A stretch of DNA of 64,000 nucleotides from Polytrichum commune (GCA_950295325.1 OX485805.1:12560501-12624500), one strand, 5' to 3'. Shown: positions 22,742-35,105, numbered from the stretch's first letter. Made by a program: numbers and translations. Notes: generated by a model not told the origin, from the sequence alone.

Positions 22742-25700
22742 ATCCGTGTAGCTATCATTAGAGTTGGCGGGCTCTTACTTTGGCTGAGAACACTGTATGT
22801 CGGCTCCAAGGGTTTTGTATGTGCAGCAGAGTTGATGAGGATGACTAATCCTCCTCTGCAATTCTTGATGCCCTTTGATAATAAGTTCCAGATTTACTTA
22901 TCGCTTAAGGTGGATCACGGAACAGGCACAAGGCAAGGCGACATCGTAGTAGTAGTTCATCAAGATCGATGTAGTAGTTCCTGTAGGTTTAGATTTTAAT
23001 TTTGAAATCGTTTTTTGTGCAGTCATGGAAACTTCGAGTAGGTAATTGACACACAAGCTTCGAGTAGATGTCCGACATACAAGCTTCGAGTAGATGACGA
23101 GGAGTTAGATTATTACCCTCTTCTATGAATAATGATTTATTTATTTCCTTCTGCACTTAGCTTCACTGTGTTCATGTGCGTCCTTTGTGTTGACGAGAAG
23201 AAGAAGGTAGAGGGTCATAAATCGACAATACTGTCCCTTTTGAAATTTAAGAACTCTAGGTTTTCGAAAGATTTGGTAAGGGAAAAGCTGGCAAGCCTGT
23301 CTATCCCTAAACTCTTGCCACAGATTTTGTTCTATTCTCTTCGTCGATGTACAGTTCTTTAAAATTTTGTGTCTGTATGAGGGAATTTGGAGAGGGAAGC
23401 TTGTAACAAGGCTACGACATTATCAGCACAAGCCAGGGTCTTCTAGCTCATAGTGCTCCTTGGAGCTTCAGAAAATTCCCTCTCTCAGTGAATGTGGAGT
23501 CTGGCATTGACACGCATGGTTTCTGTGGTTGTGATGAATTCAGGTTCGCATCTAATAAAACTTCGACAAGGAAGTACTCATGGTGGAGCTTCCTACCGTT
23601 GGCGCTCTTTGTGCAGTATAGGAGAGCAGCGTATTGGTATTTCACGGCCATGGCGGCGCTTTCGTTAGTTCCATTTAGTCCCTACAACCCTGTTAGTGTC
23701 TGGCTCCCTCTTGCATTTGTGCTTGGTCTAGGCCTTCTAAGAGAGCTATGGGAGGATCTGCGCCGGTCGAGGGGTGACAAGGAGGTGAATTCTAGGAAAA
23801 TATTGGTGCACGATGGGAACGGCCACTTTATCGAGAAGCAGTGGAAGGATGTGCGTGTTGGGGATATTGTCAAGGTTCTGGATGGCAATTATTTCCCTTC
23901 CGACCTTCTGCTACTTTCTTCCAGCGGACCCGATGGAATTTGCTATGTGGAGACCATGAACTTGGATGGAGAGACGAATTTGAAGGTCAGGTTCTTCAGC
24001 ATTCTGGAGTCAGTCAGTCTAATTTTTCCTTCCTCACCCGGTGTGTGTCCATTTGGGTGAGAATTTGCTTGTGGTGCAATCTCCAAGAGGGAGCCCTAAT
24101 TTGCTGGTCACTTAAGTCGCCAGACGGATGCAATGAGTAAATACTTTTACAGGTGGTCTTAGTTGGACAAGCTAATCTGAGGTCACTCCTCGTCTAACAG
24201 CTATTGGTAACCTATTCCTACTTCCAATGGATCTGGCCTTCATAGAAATTTTAATCCGTATTTCTAATCCATTTCCTGTGCATTTGGTTAGCAATCAATT
24301 TTGCTGCAATGTCCAAGAATGATGCCTAATGTACTGCTCACTGTGGCCGGACTGCTGCATTGAGCTACATACTTTTACAGATGGTCTAAGTTGGACAAGC
24401 TTATTATAGGGCACCTCCTCTTCTACCAGCCATTTGGTGGTCAATGACAACTTCCACATGATCTGGCCTTCATTGGAGTTCTTTATCCTTACTTCTGACC
24501 CAATTTTCTGTTCATTGGTTAGAAAATACCTGCTCTGCCTTCTCCAAGAAGGATCCCTAATTTACTGTTCACTGCTGCTAGACGGATGCAGTGAGCTCCA
24601 TTCTTCTACATATGGTCTTAGGTGGGATAAGTAATTTCAGGCCATCTAGTCTTCTGCCTGTTCCAATTCCAATCTCAACTTCCACCGGATGGCCCTCATT
24701 GGAAAACTAAGGTTTAGCAGTAGCATTACAGTGAGGTGCAAAGGTCCAGATTGACAACTAATTTTCAGGCTGTGGGTAGACGAGAGGTGAAGACTCCTCC
24801 AGTTGAAGGACAGCTTTAAAAAGCTATGATCAAAGTGCACGATAAGTGACAATATATGCATGCTAATGTTGCGTTTTTTTCTTCCTGCAAGGCAGGTCCG
24901 ACAAGCGCTGGAGAGGACGTGGGGGATTGATGGGAAGGATGAGAATATTTTGAGAGACTTTGAGGCTACTTTGAAATGTGAAAGTCCAAATGCTTCACTG
25001 TACACATTTGTAGGAAATCTGGAATTTCCTGATGGGATTTCATTGCCTGTGGAACCTGCTCAGTTACTTTTGCGAGACTCGAGTCTGCAGAATACTGGAA
25101 GCATTTTGGGTGTGGTGGTTTTCACAGGACATGATACCAAATCGATGCAGAATTCGACACCGGCCCCATCCAAGCGTAGTCGTGTGGACCGGTCTCTGGA
25201 CAAAGTCATATGGGCCATGTTCATATTACTACTTGCAATGGGTGCTTTAACAGGGATCATATTGGGAGTTCGCACAAAGGCAGATGGAACAAATGTGTGG
25301 TATTTGGAGCCCACTATCAGTAATTCATATTACAACCCAACTCACGCTGCTGTTGCAGGCATAGTGGCCTTCTTTAATGGCCTTGTGCTTTATGGATATC
25401 TGATTCCCATCGCTCTCTATGTGTCTCTAGAGATTGTTCGGGTTCTGCAAGCAATTTTTATCACCATGGATCTCCAGATGTACGATTCTGCCACAGATAA
25501 GCCAGCCAAGGTGAAGTCCTCGGGATTGAATGAAGAGTTAGGGCAGGTTGACACGATCTTTTCAGACAAAACAGGTACTCTTACGTGCAACCAAATGGAC
25601 TTTTTCCGGGTCACAATTGGAGGTGTTGCGTATGGGAAAGGAACAACTGAGGTTGAGAGAGCAGCTGAGCGTCTGGGCCTTCCTCTTGCTCCCTCTCCAC

Positions 25701-28700
25701 GTGACCCCAGAAAAGAAACAGACTCGAGAACTCAAAGTCTGGACACTCAAACCGATCTCAATGTGATCAAATCTGATAATGATGGGCCTGAACACAATCC
25801 TTACAGAGAAAAAGGGTTCAATTTTTATGATGAACGCCTACTAGGCACTAATTGGACCAGAGAACAAAATGCTGACGACTTGAGATTTTTCTTCCGAATT
25901 CTTGCACTATGTCACACAGCCATACCAGAGGGCACACCTGACGAACCGTCTAAGATGCAATACAGGGCTGAGTCACCTGATGAGGCAGCATTAGTTGTAG
26001 CTGCCAAACAGTTTGGCTTCTATTTTTATAAAAGAACTCCTACAGCTTTGTATGTGAGAGAGACTCTTACGAAAAACGGGCCTCCGGAGAACCAAATGTA
26101 TCAACTCTTGAATGTGTTGGAGTTTAGCAGTGCACGAAAGCGGATGTCTGTCATTGTCCGGTTCCCAGATGGTCGCATACTGCTCCTGTCAAAAGGAGCT
26201 GATTCCGTCATACTTCAGCGGGTCAATCGAAGGAATAGTGGTCCACTAAAAGAGACAACAAGGCACTTGCGACAATTTGGGGAGGTTGGCCTTCGCACAC
26301 TCCTGGTTGGGTATAAAGAGTTGGATGAAAAGGAGTATCAGATATGGCAAACTAAGTATGTACAAGCACGAGCTGCCCTGGGAAAGGATAGGGAGTTGCG
26401 TACAGAGGAAGTAGCAGAAGAGATTGAAAAGGACCTCATTATTGTGGGGGGCACTGGAGTTGAGGATAAGTTGCAAGATGGGGTTCCTGAGGCTGTAGAT
26501 CGGCTGGCAAGAGCAGGAATAAACATTTGGGTTTTAACTGGCGACAAAGTGGAAACTGCTATCAACATTGGCTATGCTTGCAGGTTTTTTTTATCCCTAT
26601 CATTGCTGTGCTTGGTTCTGCATTACTGTACTCTTCTCTTTAGGATGTGGGTTCTAAGCCATACTCAGACAGGGGATCATGTTTTGCACTTCTTTAGAAG
26701 ATGCACCTTAGGCATGCTATCTTTTGAAGCATCCAGCCAAGTTGCTTAACTGATTTAGGAGTTTGGTTAATATTATTCTGGATGGATGTACTCGATCACA
26801 TTCGGCAATGCATGTGGAAATGGGGAATCAAACATATGCCATTTTGGCGACTACTTAGAGGTTTGGAAGAACAAGCTTCAGAAGAAATTGAGAATCGTTT
26901 CTAGAGTATTTGTAGTAAAGGATAAGGCATGAAGAGGACTATCCGAAGTTTTTTACTGTCTTTATTTAAAAGTGGATCTGAAAGTGACAGTCCTTTGGTT
27001 ATCTTATGTGGTATTTCATATTTGTCAGATTATTGAACTTCAAACTTGTTTGTGCTGTCCTATTGTGGGTTGCAGTTTACTACGCCAAGGTATGGATAAT
27101 CTCATCGTGAGTTTGGAGGGTCCTGAAGCTCGTGCCTTTGATGAGAAGGCAGAAAGAGAAAACCTATCACGTGATGCAATTTTAAAGGTTTGTAACAAGA
27201 TTTTCCCTCATGATCCTCTTCACTCAAATCTGGGAGTACATTTGTTTGTATTGCAGGATAGAGAGAGCATGTATTTGGTTGGCTCCCACTTTTAGAGAAA
27301 GCTTAACTAACTCGGCTTGGTCATTCTATGCCTCAGGAGCAAAAAAGGTTTGTCTCAAAAAAACTTACAGATGCACTGGAGTTGGTCATAGGAGGCCACG
27401 ATAATATTCGAGGCACAAGTATCAGTGAAAGGAGGTTAAGCCTAACGGAGAGCTTACAAAGTGCACTGTCTCGGAGCCTGAGTGGGAACAGTGGTGTATT
27501 GTCACGAAATCGGAGCACTGCCAGTGGCCGTCACTCGCGGACCTCAAGTGCTGGACAAAATGGATACCAGATGATGCCTTTGGGATCTATGGATGGGCAA
27601 AAAGTGGGCCTTAACGGTGAAGGGTTAGATCAAAGAGAATTTTCTTGTAAGAAAGACACTTTTGGGAACCAGATAGGTTTAACCAACTCCATCGACTATG
27701 CACTTGTTATAGATGGGCAATCTCTTGCCTTCATTTTGGCTGAAGAGGAGCTTCAGGAACTCTTTTTACAAGTGTGTATCAACTGCTCTTCAGTTCTTTG
27801 CTGTAGAGTTTCACCACGTCAAAAAGCCCAGGTGACCACCCTAGTAAGGAAGGGTCTTGGGCAGAACAGGTTATGCTTAGCCATTGGGGATGGAGCGAAT
27901 GATGTTGGAATGATCCAGGCAGCCAATGTCGGTGTTGGTATTACAGGTGTTGAAGGGGCTCAGGTAAAGATTCTTGCGAACCATTTGTAACCTTTTTAGC
28001 AACCGGAGTTCTAGTAATAGATGCATACAAGTTTTGAAAAATAGTGGTGATCACTTTGTTTCAGCAGAAAGGGGATGATGATCTCTGCAGATTTAGTTCA
28101 GGTGTGGTCGAAAATAAGTCTTGGTTTTGTAGACAGTCTCTGTGGACATGTTAAAGAGTTCCAAGCTATTTCTCATGATTTCTTGGTTTGTTGTTCAGGC
28201 GGCAATGGCAGCTGACTATGCAATTGGACAATTTCGGTTTTTGGAGCGCCTTCTCCTAGTCCATGGAAGGTGGTGTTACAGAAGAATTTCATTGATGGTA
28301 AGTCTCACCCATATGGTTCCTGTAGGTTCGCCATTTGTGTTGGAAAGGTAACTGAGACTCATTGCGTGTGGATATTATACAGCATTTTGGAAGGTTAGAA
28401 ACTTTCATTCATGAGGTGTAGACAATTGTATGTGGTTAATACTGGGGTGTTAACCCTTTGATCTGGCACATCGTACATGTGCCAAAGCCTAATTAGGTGT
28501 TTGTTTGTTATGTTTGGGCAGATTCTTTACTTTTTCTACAAAGTGTGCATCATGGGCTGGATCTCCTTCTACTCCAACATATTTTCATATTTTTCTGGCA
28601 ACCCACTGTACAATGATTGGTATGCTTCATTTTACAACACAATGTTTACAGCCCTCCCAGTTTGCGTCATAGGTGTATTGGACCAGGATGTGTCCGCAGC

Positions 28701-29241
28701 CGAGGCATACCGATACCCACAGCTTTATGGATCTGGGCAACGTGGGGAGCTTTTCAACAAAAAAGCCATGTTATATTGGCTTGGAAATTCCCTATATGCC
28801 TCTGCAGTTATTTTCTTCTTTCCACTTGTACTCTTCTCAGGACTCACGGCGTTCCGTCAAGGCGGTCAAGTTGCAGCTGCACAAGATTTTGGGGCGGCCA
28901 TGTTCTCTGTGCTCGTTGTTGTGCCCAATCTGCAACTGTACTCTGCCGTCCACTATTTCACGTGGATCCATCATGTGGCAATTTGGGCTAGTATTGCTAG
29001 TTGGTATTTGTTTATCATTGTTTATGGCGCGTTGAAACCGGCATGGTCAACAATCGCGTACAAGGAATTCTTAGAAGTGTTAGCACCCTCTCCTACTTAT
29101 TGGTTGTTACAACCGATTGTCATAGTGGCGGCGCTATTACCAGATCTTGTATTTAGGGGTGTCAAGTGGGTCTATTTACCATCAAATTACCAGATTGTTA
29201 ATGAGCAAGCCAAAAGAAATCCTCAACATCAACAAGCCTAG
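22554..29241 (+). CDS. P4-type ATPase (ALA-family phospholipid flippase), seven exons
   Basis: P4-ATPases move phospholipids from the outer/lumenal to the cytosolic leaflet, usually with a CDC50/ALIS partner. Exons: 22,554-22,687; 23,544-23,985; 24,896-26,583; 27,076-27,187; 27,337-27,963; 28,199-28,297; 28,522-29,241. All introns are GT/AG and the exons join in frame into about 1,273 residues. Motifs (numbered from 22,554): DGET actuator loop at 186-189, PIALYVSLE in the fourth membrane segment (Pro363; usual motif PISL), phosphorylated Asp416 in DKTGT, TGDK at 740, GDGANDVG at about 976. Six membrane segments fall in the last exon. A Ser/Arg-rich stretch (about 815-865) sits in the nucleotide/phosphorylation region. 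The start is the first ATG after an in-frame stop at 22,488-22,490; an additional upstream exon is possible. Features of both ALA3 and the ALA4-12 group are visible, so the subclass is open. No damage is seen. Confidence 0.93.
22697..22741. repeat. (CT)n(CA)n microsatellite in flippase intron 1
   Basis: Ten CT units followed by about twelve CA units directly after the intron 1 donor site (GT at 22,688). A likely length-variable locus; no coding effect is expected. Confidence 0.95.
24057..24740 (+). repeat. ~230-bp tandem repeat, three diverged copies, in flippase intron 2
   Basis: The block GGTCTTAGTTGGACAAGCT recurs at 24,155, 24,383 and (as GGTCTTAGGTGGGATAAG) 24,614, a period of 228-231 bp. 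Each copy also contains CTCCAAGA..GAT/GAGCCCTAAT, ACTG(C/T)TCACT, CGGATGCA.TGAG and CTTCCA...GATCTGGCCTTCAT. The three copies fill most of the 910-bp intron 2 (23,986-24,895). They are well diverged, so the duplication is old. Confidence 0.88.
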
Positions 29242-30548
29242 GTCTGTACGATAGCTATCCTTGCATCATCTTCTCTATTTGATCCTGGAAGTTAACTTCG
29301 ACGCATGCTATCTCTCTTGGCGATGAAGAGGCTTTGTATTAAGCCCTAAGCTATGGCGTGCCTCCAAGGGCACCGCGCGTTTGGTGACTTCAATTTGTAC
29401 AGATTTTGTTAGTCAAGTGATAAGGTGGTGGTGAAAGATGCAGTCATTATCAAGACTGACAAAGCCAACCCACTATTGCTCTTGGATTGTACTGCTGCTC
29501 ACGTACATGCAAGAAGTCCTCAACTTTGGTATGATACAACTTTGCCTGTTTGTTTACCGATGATTCTTTATGACTCTTTGCCATCGAGTTAAAAATTAGA
29601 TTTAGAGCAAGTTTTGTAGATTTGATTTGTTCAGTAGCATTTGACATTAGTGGGTAAGGTTCATTTTTACAGCTACTTCTGAGAAGGTTGTCGAGATTTT
29701 TCAACTTGTCATACATGGTAGAGCATACCATGAGACATGAAAGTGTTTACATTTGGAAAAATGAGGAAGTCAATAAAGAGTGAGTTCCACTGTCCATTGC
29801 CTATTGGATGAGTGAGCTGATACTGTGGTCAGGAAATGCAGATTAGACCAATACATATCCAATTCTTTGCAAAAAGGTGATCAAACAGGAAACTTACAAG
29901 TGTTGAATTGAAGAAAAGTGGCAACATTTGTAGACTTACGGATGTCTTCCAATCTGGCTATTGGTGCTCATTCTGTGGAGACTGGTCTCTATTTGTGTTG
30001 GTCCGGAATTGTCTTCTTTTGGCATCATTTGGGTATCTATAATGAGGATGTCACATTTGTTGATACCAGTAGGGTATGGGTATTTGATGGTACTTTTGTT
30101 TCTAATACCAATCAGGTCGGTCTACATATCATGTGAGGACCTTCATACCAATATCAAGATGGGTTTAGAATGATATCGACCCAAACAATAACTCGGGTAT
30201 GCAAAGATTCTCTCACCTTGACATACCAACCAACCAAATATCAATATTTGCCTGGTTCTAATAATCGTGATGCCCTCCAGGTAGGGTTCTTAGCTACCAT
30301 CATTGATGTTGATTATATTATTGATATCTATATACCAGACTAAGATTGGTGTCTACCCAATGTCTGAACTTCTCTTTCATGAAAATGTGAGTTTAAGAGG
30401 CTTGCTTGGAAACACTGAGTCACCACTTGTTTAAGTGCAGCTGGTGTGCTTAGACATGCAGCTATTAGTTCATAGAATTTGTATTGAGAAAGTGATGTTA
30501 TTTGAATTGAGAAAGCTTTGCAACTTCTCTTCTGCAACGAAAACTTAG
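29242..30548. other. Flippase 3' flank and spacer
   Basis: This follows the flippase stop codon at 29,239-29,241. A canonical AATAAA lies at 29,772-29,777, but whether it is the gene's poly(A) signal cannot be told from sequence alone. The remaining sequence shows no gene; 72-codon ORFs around 29,918-30,173 have no recognisable similarity. Confidence 0.4.
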
Positions 30549-30873
30549 GGCCACTTCACACACGAGATTAAAGGCTCATGACCATTGCATTCTAAGATCT
30601 CTCATATGTTGATATGTTGAAAAAGCAGAAATTGTCCGGGTTCACTTCACACTAGAAGATGATGGCCTAAGGGCCCAAAGAAATTATCATGGATGAATAG
30701 TCTACATGGATTCCTACGTGGTAGACTATGGATAATGTTTCATAGTTTGCCTGTATTTGCGTTAGGCGCACCTCTAAGAGGTGGGCCTCATGCAAATTCT
30801 GGCAAACCATGTCAGAGTCAAGGGCCCTCACAAGTACATGGTAACGGCTCCTTAGTTCGTATGTGAAGTGACC
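30549..30873. mobile_element. TIR MITE (325 bp), same family as 288-1,264
   Basis: The left end GGCCACTTCACACACGAG and the right end, reverse-complemented, GGTCACTTCACATACGA are inverted repeats that continue to about 36 bp (AGGCTCATGACCAT / AGGAGCCGTTACCATG). The right half matches about 1,020-1,262 of the element at the window start. No target duplication is clear and no ORF is plausible. The subterminal CATGACCATTGCATTCTAA resembles CATGACCATTAAATTCTAA of the Harbinger element at 43,990, hinting at a shared superfamily. Confidence 0.75.
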
Positions 30874-32111
30874 ATTGAGAATACTTCCTAATTTTGCAAG
30901 ACCCATTAATTATAGGATGTGGACTTTATGTGATCAATCTTAATCAAATGCTTACATTTGAGTGATGTATGACAAGGCTGGTAGTTACATGCAAAGACCA
31001 AGAATATGTGTTATGACAAGTTTGGACAATATGCGTATAATATAGACACCATTCTAGATTCAATAATGAGTACAATTGGGAGGAACTATGGCTGGGGATT
31101 CGTGGCACTCAAGTAAAATCATCCGTATAAGCTCATTCATATCATTGGATGAGATCAACCCCTTTAGAATGACCCTTGTGGTGTCGGCTCCTTGTCTTGA
31201 GGTGATTGAAAATACTTAAAGGGTGTCTAAAACCATCCCAACCTAATTTAAAGGGTGTTAATAAATACAAAGTTTAGTTCATCTAAAAATGAGTGTCTAG
31301 TGTAGAGCAAGTAGGTGCACCATGTGTTGGCAACCCATCACTATTAGTCGGGATATTTCTAAGAACAAGTGGGTGTATCATGGGTTGCCAACCCATGACT
31401 ACTCGTGTGGTTATTTTAAAGAAATTAACATGCCATTTTATTGAGCCATTTAAGGCTCTTTGCCCTCCCACCCTCTCATATTTGTGTGAACGGTTCTTCT
31501 CCATCCTCCCAGGTTCTTCTCTCCCCTCTTCATTATTTCTTCTACACTCTCACCTTTGTCATATTCTCTCTCAAATCACTCACCTTGCATTCATTTTTGC
31601 AAGGTATTGTTTAGTGTCTCTTAGCAATTGCAAAGTTTAAGTTTAGGGAGTAAATGATTTTGTTTGAAATCTTACAACTTGCACTTGTTTTTGTGAAATC
31701 ACTTTTTTGTGAATGAAGTGTTGTGCATTTACTTAGACTAGATGCTTCTTGTAGTAGACTTTGGGAATATAGGTGTGGAATTCAAATGGAAGCTGTTAAC
31801 ATATAACCAATTGGACTTGGAAACACTAGAATCTAGACTGATTATGCCCAAAAATCTTCATGATCCAAAGTCGCGAGTACCATAGCCAATTCCAGGTGTG
31901 TGACTTTGGAGCTAACCCAATACTTTTGCAGGGTTAGGCTGATGGGTTGTTTGTGTGTCTTTTAACGTTTTGTTTCCACCAGCGCATGAATGTGTCACCT
32001 GCATTAGGTTGATGGTCATAAGGTGACAGTGGGTTTGTAATAATTATGAGCTCAATATCATATAGCTGGGGTTCTCAAGAGTATGAAGTTGACCCTTATG
32101 TGGTTCGGCAG
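30874..32111. other. Non-coding spacer with a 58-bp duplication
   Basis: No gene is recognised. 31,308-31,365 and 31,366-31,423 are direct tandem copies of a 58-bp unit; the second contains the near-perfect palindrome CATGGGTTGCCAACCCATG at 31,379-31,397. A CT-rich block at 31,490-31,590 looks like plant leader sequence but leads into no ORF I can identify. Confidence 0.5.
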
Positions 32112-32826
32112 TTGCTGAAGATTTAGACTCCACATTTGTTGGATTGAAGAAAAAGAAGAAGCCGGTGAGCAAAATAACACTGGACCTATCGGCCTGCCCA
32201 AATTTGAAAAGGAGCGTTTCATAGGCAAATCTGCCGCTTCTTTAGACTTGTGAACATCATGTCTTAAAGTTATGAAATCTCTTTCACAAACTGACATTGT
32301 TATCAGGGGAAATTCCTCTCTAAAAAAGGACTGGGTTGTATCTATGAATTACACAAGGCGGCTAATTAGTATTTGTTGAGTGAAGGTTCAAGGGGAATCT
32401 TTGGACGAAGAAAATGGTGATGCTGAAGATGAAGAAAATGGTAAGTATTGTTGCTTACAGGTTCTAATTGTAATATCAGATTTGGTGCCCTTCTCAAACC
32501 TGTGTCATAGTGGCATGGAAGTTCATTAGCGTTCCATGTTCCAGCTTGGGTTTCTATGGTCAAGCGCGTTGAATCTATTAAGCCACTTGTAGAGGTCATT
32601 ATAACTTCAGCTGAAGTATTTGTATAGTATGTCAAAACTTTTTGGTCAATATAACATGTTGTCTCTTTCCACAGGGGTGGAGGTGGAAGCTAAAGACGAG
32701 GAGGAAGAAGTAGGTATTGAGCTCGGAGAAACAACAACTTATCTTTGGGAGGGCAGTGATCGTGACTATAAGTATGAAATGAATGTTTTTCTTATAGTCA
32801 AATATTTAGGCTGCGGTGGGTTTTAA
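32112..32826 (+). pseudogene. Truncated eIF2-beta gene fragment (three exons)
   Basis: Translation initiation factor 2 beta helps deliver initiator tRNA to the 40S ribosome. Three pieces match its acidic/basic N-terminal half in order. Exon a (32,112-32,164) ends DLDSTFVGLKKKKKP, one of the lysine blocks. Exon b (32,386-32,440) gives VQGESLDEENGDAEDEEN. Exon c (from 32,675) gives an acidic stretch and then LWEGSDRDYKYE, the hallmark WEGSDRDY segment. The exons join in frame over GT/AG introns (32,165-32,385 and 32,441-32,674). After about 32,787 the similarity stops and an unrelated tail runs to a stop at 32,824-32,826. The C2-C2 zinc finger and core domain are absent, as is the start. Retained introns rule out a processed copy: it is a duplicated or transposon-captured genomic fragment. 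Confidence 0.8.
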
Positions 32827-34384
32827 GATGTATTCTAGTTGAACAACTAAATAACTCCAGTGTTTTTTTAAATGTTTTTTTTTTAAATTTCAACTTTTTA
32901 TTTCTCAAACTTAACCGGTTCCATTGTAACTAACGGTTAGTTAACCCATTCATTGACTAGATGTTATTTTTTCGGATTTTTTGTGCATAATTAAGGCATT
33001 TATTCTAATTATTCTATCTCCGGTAACCACATAAATTCAAATGGCTCTTAACACTGAACCGATTCCCCCGATAATAGTGAACATTGCCCTTTCGGACTGT
33101 ATCATTGCAACATCGATACAATGTCATTGCAAGGTAATGATTTAACAATCTTTGTTACTCTTTGAGTGATAAAGATATTTTTTTGTGTATTTTTTTGTAA
33201 TACCCTATCCCGTGTATTTTTTGTTGTAATCCATGAAAATGAAAAATCACGATACCTTATCTTATATTTTATATTTTATTTCTTTTGTAGATGTTCCATC
33301 CATTCAGTTGAATTTGGCTTCATCATTAACTCTTATTGAGGCATTAGGGGAGAATAATGCAATGAATCAAGAGGAGGAAACAATTACAACCCAATGGATG
33401 AAGATAAAGTCTCTGAAGGTTTGCCACATTTACAAGAAAATGAACTCCCTGCCGACATAGTTGCTCAAATGGATGTCCATTGGGCTATCCGGGGAGAAGG
33501 CATCCGGAAGAAATTTCACTATCTTTCGGTGGAATACAAAAGAAATTACGTAAATAAACTAAAACTAAAAAATATTTAATTAATGATCATTATTTTATTG
33601 ATGTTGAAGGGGATGGCAAAGGCAGAAGACTGTGAATGGCGGGCCTCACGAGAACGCGATCAACCACGGTAGAGGAGAATTAAAGGAATAATCTTCGTGT
33701 TTTATCCAATCTAGTTGCTCGGCTAAAATAACAAGACGCGAAGGCCAAATCAAAATGGCTATCGCCGCCGCGTGATAATGAGACAATATGCTTCGTGATG
33801 CAGCTAAAAATCATTTGCCAGACCAATTGCCCCCCCTCACCATTTTTTTTATCCGGTCGGTTAAAAACAATTTTGATTTTGTTACGTGGGATGATGTTAT
33901 TTTCGATCTTGCCACCTGGATAGCCTTAAAGTGAATTAAATCAGTTCGGAACCGAATAGCGAAATCAAGATTGCCATACATGTTTGCGTTTGTATCTGCG
34001 TTTTTCCGTAAACGATATAAATTGAAAAAATTTGTAAATATCTGTGATCTTGTTTTTCATGAGTTCGCAAAATATAATATCATAAAACATGTTCATAAAA
34101 AAATGGAGTTTTTGAAAACTTTGAATTTTTTCTTGATCATTATATCAAGTTGAGAGTTTGTCTTCGCGCATCTTCTTTGAGCATTTGTATCCTCTAAGCT
34201 GAACGGGGTGCGATATTGGCTCGAAAAACATAATCTTGAGCAAGTGACGACGACATCGATTAGAAGGCGCCAAGTCTCGAGAATAGCGACGAAGCATATT
34301 CGGTGGACGAAAATGGAGAAGAAGATGAAATAACATTAGGAAATTAATATTCATAATATATTAATATTTATTTATTTATTTATT
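32827..34384. other. Non-coding or unrecognised sequence
   Basis: About 32,895-32,945 is a short copy of the dispersed repeat seen at 20,800 and 43,860. Around 33,290-33,580 a charged open stretch (61 codons ending 33,579) with WAIRGEGIRKKFHYLSVEYK could be a decayed Myb/trihelix-type transposon protein, but the match is too weak to name. Several ATACCTTATC motifs foreshadow the tandem repeat that follows. Confidence 0.3.
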
Positions 34385-35105
34385 GAATACATGAATATAG
34401 TACATAAAAATCATACGGCTGAATATTTAAAATAGATTATAATCATTTTTTAAAAAAATTCTTCATATTATCTTTAAAATATAAAATAAAAATACCTTAT
34501 CCATAATTATCATCATTTTATATTTTCGAGGATAAACATATGGATAAGATATCGTATACAATTATCATACGGTTGAGATTTTTAAAATAGACTATAGTCA
34601 AATTATTTTATGATTTTGGGTATACCTTATCGTTTTTGTTTTCATATTATCTTTAAAATATAAAACAACGATACCTTATCAATAATAATTATTATTTTAT
34701 CATTTTGAGAATAAACATATGGATAAGGTATCATACACAATAATCATACGGTTGAAGTTTTAAAGATAAGCTATAGTCAAATTCTATTCATTTTTTTAGT
34801 ATACCTTATTGTTTTTGTTTTCATATTATTTTTAAAATGCAAAACAAAAATACCTTATCAATAATTATCATCATTTTATCATTTTGAGGATAAACATATG
34901 GATAAGGTATCGTATATAATTATCACACAGTTGAGGTTTTTAAAATAAACTGTAGACACATTCTATTTATTTTTTTAGTATACCTTATTGTTTTTGTTTG
35001 TATATTATCTTTGCAATACAAAACAAAGATACCTTATCCATAATGATCATCATTTTATATTTTTCAAAATAAATCTATGAATAAGATATTGTATACAAAA
35101 ACAAT
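34385..35105 (+). repeat. 179-bp AT-rich tandem repeat, about four copies
   Basis: The block AAACATATGGATAAGGTAT recurs at 34,534, 34,713 and 34,892, and as AAATCTATGAATAAGATAT at 35,071: a constant period of 179 bp. Each unit also has ATACCTTATC..ATAATTATCATCATTTTAT and CATACGGTTGA. GGATAAGGTAT and ATACCTTATCC within a unit are inverted relative to each other, so single units can fold back. The array has no coding potential. Confidence 0.92.

Noticed and set aside
34385-35105. CRISPR-like or centromere array
   Set aside because: Units are contiguous without unique spacers, and four copies are far too few to call a centromere.
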